From positions 1-5,416 of the forward strand of contig CAMOEP010000178.1 of assembly GCA_946612185.1 (NCBI GenBank): a stretch of DNA of 5,416 nt, given 5' to 3'. How positions within the stretch are numbered: position 1 is the first letter of the stretch; each line of letters begins with the position of its first letter. Below, piece by piece: positions 5,356-5,416 of the stretch. The position numbers were made by a program, and so were the translations under genes. The DNA comes from an uncultured Ruminococcus sp. Its GTDB lineage: Bacteria > Bacillota > Clostridia > Oscillospirales > Ruminococcaceae. Under the pieces are notes generated by a model, which ran no database searches, was not told the origin of the DNA, and worked only from the letters and a program-made list of their open reading frames with translations.

Positions 5356-5398
5356 TCCTTCAGGCAACACCGCACAAAGACCGCCTGACGGCTTTGCA
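5356..5398 (-). repeat. Leader element, copy B (shared with 2471-2513)
   Basis: Read on the minus strand, these 43 bases match copy A at 40 positions, from TGCAAAG to AAGGA. The three differences fall at the third base after GGC, the base between GTGC and GTGTTGCC, and the base after the final T. The inner stem (TGCAAAG with CTTTGTG) and the GCC-GTCA-GGC centre are kept. The outer left arm GGCAACAC of copy A is not: ATATGCGC-type sequence stands there, so the 9-pair outer stem cannot form from visible sequence. The end of the element supplies the AAGGA part of the kinase gene's SD. Confidence 0.75.
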
Positions 5399-5416
5399 GC
5401 GCATATACTTGCATAT

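Noticed and set aside
5349..5414. A 22-residue N-terminal extension of the kinase from an in-frame ATG at 5414.
   Set aside because: The extension translates the repeat element, lacks homology-like character, and would place the P-loop strand unusually far in. The ATG at 5348 has a good SD 6 bases upstream.

Overview
The window looks like a chromosomal segment from a low-to-mid GC Firmicute of the Clostridia, most plausibly a gut or rumen Ruminococcus-like bacterium. This is an inference from a secreted pectate lyase with a ricin-type lectin domain, strong Shine-Dalgarno (SD) sites, sigma-A-type promoters with near-consensus TATAAT boxes, and overall codon choice. No rRNA, tRNA, CRISPR array or transposase gene was seen.

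Layout, left to right. Positions 1-1139 (minus) hold the 5' part of a secreted family 1 polysaccharide lyase whose 3' end lies beyond the left edge. It has its own promoter (1233-1262) and a leader with two copies of AAAGGAGG. Positions 1297-2097 (minus) encode a complete SpoU/TrmH-type RNA 2'-O-methyltransferase with its own promoter (2118-2146). A 430-base intergenic region follows (2098-2527). It carries the divergent promoter, two candidate promoters for the rightward genes, a tandem repeat, two dyads and a long hairpin element directly before the next gene. Positions 2528-3088 and 3107-4690 (plus) form a probable two-gene operon. The first gene encodes a cytidine-deaminase-fold protein with a long acidic tail, and the second a membrane Cache-domain sensor with a degenerate GGDEF domain. 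A terminator that can work in both directions (4776-4810) separates this operon from a convergent gene for a small P-loop kinase (4809-5348, minus).

The most notable signal is a 43-base sequence, identical at 40 positions, found just upstream of the start codon of both the deaminase-like gene (2471-2513, plus) and the kinase gene (5356-5398, minus). In both cases it has the same orientation relative to the gene and ends in the purine run AAGGA. The plus-strand copy sits inside a longer hairpin. It is either a mobile or dispersed palindromic repeat that lands in leaders, or a shared leader RNA. The operon beside it, a deaminase-fold protein paired with a probably non-catalytic GGDEF sensor, is the other part of the window whose function is not obvious.
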